NCBI GenBank assembly: GCA_002422065.1 | Contig: DITO01000113.1 | Span: forward strand, 550 to 8,411 | Origin: Erysipelotrichaceae bacterium UBA6182 | GTDB lineage: Bacteria; Bacillota_I; Bacilli_A; Erysipelotrichales; Erysipelotrichaceae | Direction of reading: 5' to 3' | Length of the DNA stretch: 7,862 nt | Shown: one piece after another, positions 6,131-7,862 of the stretch | Layout: every line of letters begins with the position of its first letter | How positions within the stretch are numbered: position 1 is the first letter of the stretch | Program-made: the position numbers and the translations under genes | Notes under the pieces: model-generated | The model's database searches: none | Told to the model about the DNA's origin: nothing | What the model saw: the letters and a program-made list of their open reading frames with translations, nothing else

Positions 6131-6487
6131 TTAGTCCAATTTTGGTAATCTTAAACTGCCTTTCTCAATCTTATGTATTGTTTCTACAGCTCTAACTTTT
6201 GCTTGTTCAGATATTGTATAATTTGAATTAACTATCTGTCTTAGTGCATATATAACTTTATCAGCTTTAATAATTCGATAAATTGCAAGAACTCTAGTAT
6301 TAGTGCCATCATTACCTTTATCATAAAATCCAACTTGATTCTTGTATAATCTATCAACAATGTCATTTTTTGTAAAACCATCTTTTATTAGAATTAATAT
6401 ATGTTCCATATACAAACAAATAAAAGCCTTGCCGGCATTACAAATATCTTGGTTTATTTTATCATTACTTCTATCTATTCTTTCCAT
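6131..6487 (-). CDS. Hypothetical protein, 118 aa
   Basis: Minus-strand gene. The frame extends to a GTG at 6496, but AGAGG (about 6496-6500 on the plus strand) is 8 bases before the ATG at 6487 and overlaps the GTG, so ATG at 6487 is the better start. The product (MERIDRSNDKINQDICNAG...) is predicted mostly helical, with a charged N-terminus, an amphipathic middle (around HILILIKDGFTKNDIVDRLY) and a basic C-terminus. No catalytic motif, signal peptide or clear membrane segment is seen, and the family is not recognised. The segment DGFTKNDIVDRLY has the look of a helix-turn-helix-like or small regulator helix pair, but this is weak. It has its own promoter, runs opposite to its neighbours and sits between module copy 2 and a non-coding tract, like inserted cargo. 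Confidence 0.65.
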   Translation of the reverse strand: MERIDRSNDKINQDICNAGKAFICLYMEHILILIKDGFTKNDIVDRLYKNQVGFYDKGNDGTNTRVLAIYRIIKADKVIYALRQIVNSNYTISEQAKVRAVETIHKIEKGSLRLPKLD

Positions 6488-6515
6488 GTATTTCACCTCT
6501 ATTTATTGCAAGTTT

Positions 6516-6545
6516 AGCATAAATTGATGATAGATTATTAATCAA
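6516..6545 (-). promoter_or_regulatory. Promoter of the minus-strand gene
   Basis: On the minus strand TTGATT (plus 6540-6545), an 18-nt spacer and TATGCT (plus 6516-6521). This is a fair sigma-A match, placed about 29 bases before the ATG. Confidence 0.5.
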
Positions 6546-6645
6546 GCTAAAGAGTAAATAAAGATACAACCGAGTTAGTTTGAAAGTCAATACGTATGGT
6601 CTGTACTAAAGTAAGTAATTCTGCGATTATATATGATAATTCAGT
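6546..6645. repeat. Diverged copies of the tract found after module 1
   Basis: GCTAAAGAG followed by a spaced match through CGAG (6546-6573) aligns without gaps to 2482-2510, mostly with A/G and C/T differences. About 40 bases later, ACGTATGGT (6592-6600), CTAAAG and a purine-rich continuation resemble 2466-2515 again. The 5' arm of the stem-loop at 2440-2512 is not found here, so the large hairpin is not preserved. It looks like a decayed duplicate. Confidence 0.45.
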
Positions 6646-6809
6646 ATTATCAGAATGGAAATAAAGAAATCAATTCACTTAGATATCTTTTACCCATCGA
6701 CATTACCTCTTTCAATCATTACAGTAAAAAGCCTACAGGGTTAACACTTTTTAAACGTGTTTACTCTATAAGGTGCAATTTATTATTTCTGATTTTCTTG
6801 ATGAAAATA
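6646..6809. other. AT-rich stretch without a recognisable gene
   Basis: An open frame at 6633-6827 has no ribosome binding site, runs through the promoter at 6810 and has a composition-driven sequence, so I do not call it. No repeat or strong hairpin was found here. Confidence 0.4.
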
Positions 6810-6838
6810 TTGACATATTATTACTAAAGGTATATAAT
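6810..6838 (+). promoter_or_regulatory. Perfect consensus sigma-A promoter
   Basis: TTGACA (6810-6815), exactly 17 nt, TATAAT (6833-6838). Transcription should begin near 6845. No open frame with a ribosome binding site starts close by; only a 5-codon ATG at 6847 is seen. The RNA would therefore carry a leader of over 400 nt before the gene at 7281. Confidence 0.85.
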
Positions 6839-6961
6839 TATAATATATGAAAAATAGATTGTAAAGTAAATAATTCAAATTTCACAATAAAATCACAATC
6901 AGACATTACATACTTTGTTTTGTGTCTTAATTGTTAAATTGAAAAATGATCTTTACGCAAG

Positions 6962-6989
6962 GGAAATCCATTAATACAAATGGTTTTCC
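6962..6989 (+). other. Hairpin in the long leader
   Basis: GGAAA (6962-6966) pairs with TTTCC (6985-6989) and CCAT (6968-6971) with ATGG (6980-6983) around one T-T mismatch, with an 8-nt loop. No clear U-tract follows. It may be a leader structure or an RNA stabiliser. Confidence 0.4.
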
Positions 6990-7048
6990 ATTGTGCTAAT
7001 GATTTTTAAATTTGCGGTGTTGATTTTCAATGCGCTGTGAATTCGTGG

Positions 7049-7057
7049 AAGGAGGTG
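7049..7057 (+). promoter_or_regulatory. Perfect Shine-Dalgarno sequence with no usable start codon
   Basis: AAGGAGGTG (7049-7057) is fully complementary to the 16S 3' end. Where a start would be expected (7061) there is ACG, followed by AAA and a frame that stops at TGA after 11 codons. An ATG at 7086 (18 codons, to 7142) is too far away. This could be a dead gene whose ATG became ACG, or a ribosome binding element within a regulatory leader. Confidence 0.4.
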
Positions 7058-7178
7058 CATACGAAATTAAAGATTAAATTGAATTATGCTTTTTGATTGT
7101 ATAGCATACACGATTTTCAATGTACCAAACCCTGATGTTTAGCAAAGGCTACTTGGAGAGTCTTGTTTTACTCCAAAA

Positions 7179-7280
7179 TGTACCTACTAGGCGTGGATTG
7201 TATTCAACCCACTAATCTCATATTGTTGGACACTTCCTCCGCTTAAAATTGCACAACCGAAAGGTTCAGGACAAAATTTT
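7179..7280 (+). promoter_or_regulatory. Conserved 102-nt leader of cassette 1
   Basis: It begins TGTACCTACTAGG and runs to the ATG at 7281. A leader of the same length precedes the next gene (7628-7729). Shared blocks are CCTACTAGG, ATTCAACC, TAATCT, ATATTGTT, CACAACC and GGTT. It ends in a hairpin, AACC-GAAA-GGTT (7255-7266), with a GNRA tetraloop. TCCT (7235-7238) can pair with AGGA (7268-7271), which would enclose the hairpin and cover the weak ribosome binding site. Upstream, TTGGAG (7153-7158) pairs with CTCCAA (7171-7176). It is probably a cis-acting translational control element, but not a recognised riboswitch class. Confidence 0.5.
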
Positions 7281-7526
7281 ATGAAATTTTATTTTACTTG
7301 TATATGTGATTATGGTTGTTTCATCAATTGCTCGCGTCAATTACATCAGTTCAAAAAAGGCGATGAATTTTGGGCTGAGGTTCGAGACAGTGTTATTGAA
7401 ACTAAAAATGGTGAATCTTATTTTTTGATTACTAAGCATAATCGATCGAGTCGTAAGGACGATAATTATTATATGACGGCTAATGAGTTAAATAAGCACT
7501 TCAATGTTGAAGTAGCGTTCTCATAA
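7281..7526 (+). CDS. Small soluble protein of cassette 1, possibly SH3-like beta barrel
   Basis: An 81-aa protein beginning MKFYFTCICDYGCF. The core pattern C-x-x-D, F-K-K-G-D-E-F-W-A-E-V-R-D (24-36), Y-F-L-I (47-50) and a C-terminal N-E-L-N-K-H-F (68-74) alternates like a small beta barrel with a terminal helix, a type seen in many small phage and plasmid proteins. That fold call is inference. It has four cysteines near the N-terminus (7, 9, 13, 17), so metal binding is conceivable, but the homologue at 7730 keeps at most one of them in aligned position. The ribosome binding site is weak (CAGGAC about 10 bases upstream), fitting control by the structured leader. A homologous gene follows in the same orientation, which supports it being real. 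Confidence 0.7.
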   Translation: MKFYFTCICDYGCFINCSRQLHQFKKGDEFWAEVRDSVIETKNGESYFLITKHNRSSRKDDNYYMTANELNKHFNVEVAFS

Positions 7527-7559
7527 TTCGTAGTGTAATAATTCGCCAAAAGTGACTAT

Positions 7560-7591
7560 GTAAAGTAGGTTGCCTGTGTAGCCTACTTTAC
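7560..7591 (+). terminator. Strong hairpin between the two cassettes
   Basis: GTAAAGTAGG (7560-7569) pairs perfectly with CCTACTTTAC (7582-7591) around a 12-nt loop. No T-run follows (CTCCTTAG), so it may be an attenuator, a stabiliser or a Rho-assisted end, not a classic intrinsic terminator. Confidence 0.55.
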
Positions 7592-7627
7592 CTCCTTAGT
7601 TCGAGCTAATGGTAAAAAATCTTAAAT

Positions 7628-7729
7628 TGTACCTACTAGGTGCTGATTGGATTCAACCATATATAATCTATATTGTTCTGTACCTTCTTCACCTAACATT
7701 TCACAACCTAAGGGTTGAGGAGGAAGGTT
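7628..7729 (+). promoter_or_regulatory. Conserved 102-nt leader of cassette 2
   Basis: Homologous to 7179-7280. CAACC (7704-7708) pairs with GGTTG (7713-7717) around a 4-nt loop. Outside it, CCTTCTTC (7683-7690) can pair with GAGGAAGG (7720-7727), covering the strong ribosome binding site (one G-U pair). A second CAACC (7654-7658) could compete for GGTTG, allowing two alternative folds. No promoter is seen between the cassettes. Confidence 0.5.
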
Positions 7730-7862
7730 TTGAAAAGTCTATACGTACGATGCACCACTGACTGCATGGTACTTGAAAAGAATGCTGTTTATGACACGGA
7801 ATTTAGAAGTGGTGAGGGTTTCTACGCAAGCATACGAGACATTGGTCCAAATTCCGATGGTC
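7730..7862 (+). CDS. Homologue of the cassette 1 protein, TTG start, cut by window end
   Basis: No ATG fits. TTG at 7730-7732 lies 7 bases after AGGAGG (7717-7722 region) and gives MKSLYVRCTTDCMVLEK..., which aligns with the 81-aa protein from its first residues: the aligned C and D, then F-R-S-G-E-G-F-Y-A-S-I-R-D against F-K-K-G-D-E-F-W-A-E-V-R-D. Only 44 codons are inside the window and the frame is open to the edge. Similarity is moderate, so the two genes are old relatives and not a recent duplication. A TTG start with a good but coverable ribosome binding site suggests controlled, modest expression. Confidence 0.65.
   Translation, partial: MKSLYVRCTTDCMVLEKNAVYDTEFRSGEGFYASIRDIGPNSDG

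Noticed and set aside
6342..6527. 61-codon plus-strand frame with a hydrophobic stretch.
   Set aside because: It is antisense to the minus-strand gene at 6131-6487, without a ribosome binding site. The hydrophobicity follows from the opposite-strand coding.
6633..6827. 64-codon open frame on the plus strand.
   Set aside because: No ribosome binding site, low-complexity AT-rich composition, and it overlaps the consensus promoter at 6810.

Overview
The window is AT-rich, with AGGAGG-type ribosome binding sites, sigma-A-like promoters and a U-tract intrinsic terminator, all typical of a low-GC Bacillota, most likely Bacillales. No rRNA, tRNA, ribosomal protein, transposase or integrase is visible. 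The content (nucleases, a helicase, small unknown proteins, repeated non-coding elements, one damaged gene copy) looks like an accessory or genomic-island region.

Layout. (1) 1-1814: a two-gene nuclease unit. The 3' part of a PD-(D/E)XK nuclease-like gene, running off the left edge, overlaps by four bases a beta-CASP metallo-beta-lactamase gene related to RNase J. (2) 1933-2393: a module of about 460 bp made of a 65-aa two-helix membrane protein, a strong intrinsic terminator and a 95-nt structured RNA-like element. (3) 2394-2651: a second, longer stem-loop and the leader of the next operon. (4) 2652-5526: a UvrD/PcrA-type SF1A helicase followed 19 bp later by a 240-aa protein of unknown family. 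(5) 5619-6076: a second, diverged copy of the module, in the same orientation. Its membrane protein gene has an in-frame TAG, but the terminator and the 95-nt element are kept. (6) 6097-6545: a small minus-strand gene of unknown function with its own promoter. (7) 6546-7280: a long stretch without a clear gene. It holds a match to the tract after module 1, a perfect consensus sigma-A promoter and a long transcribed leader. (8) 7281-7862: two tandem cassettes, each with a conserved leader of about 102 nt and a small protein gene. The second starts at TTG and is cut by the right edge.

How it may fit together. The two halves (nuclease plus beta-CASP hydrolase; helicase plus unknown protein) resemble the nucleic-acid-processing gene pairs common in phage-defence islands, but no named system can be assigned from sequence alone. 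The directly repeated modules bracket the helicase operon and could let it be lost or moved by homologous recombination. The most striking signal is the 95-nt element. It occurs twice at identical length, with identical nested stems and a conserved 9x9 internal loop. The differences between copies in its main stem are two adjacent transitions that turn Watson-Crick pairs into G-U pairs on the plus strand only, as expected of a plus-strand RNA under structural selection.
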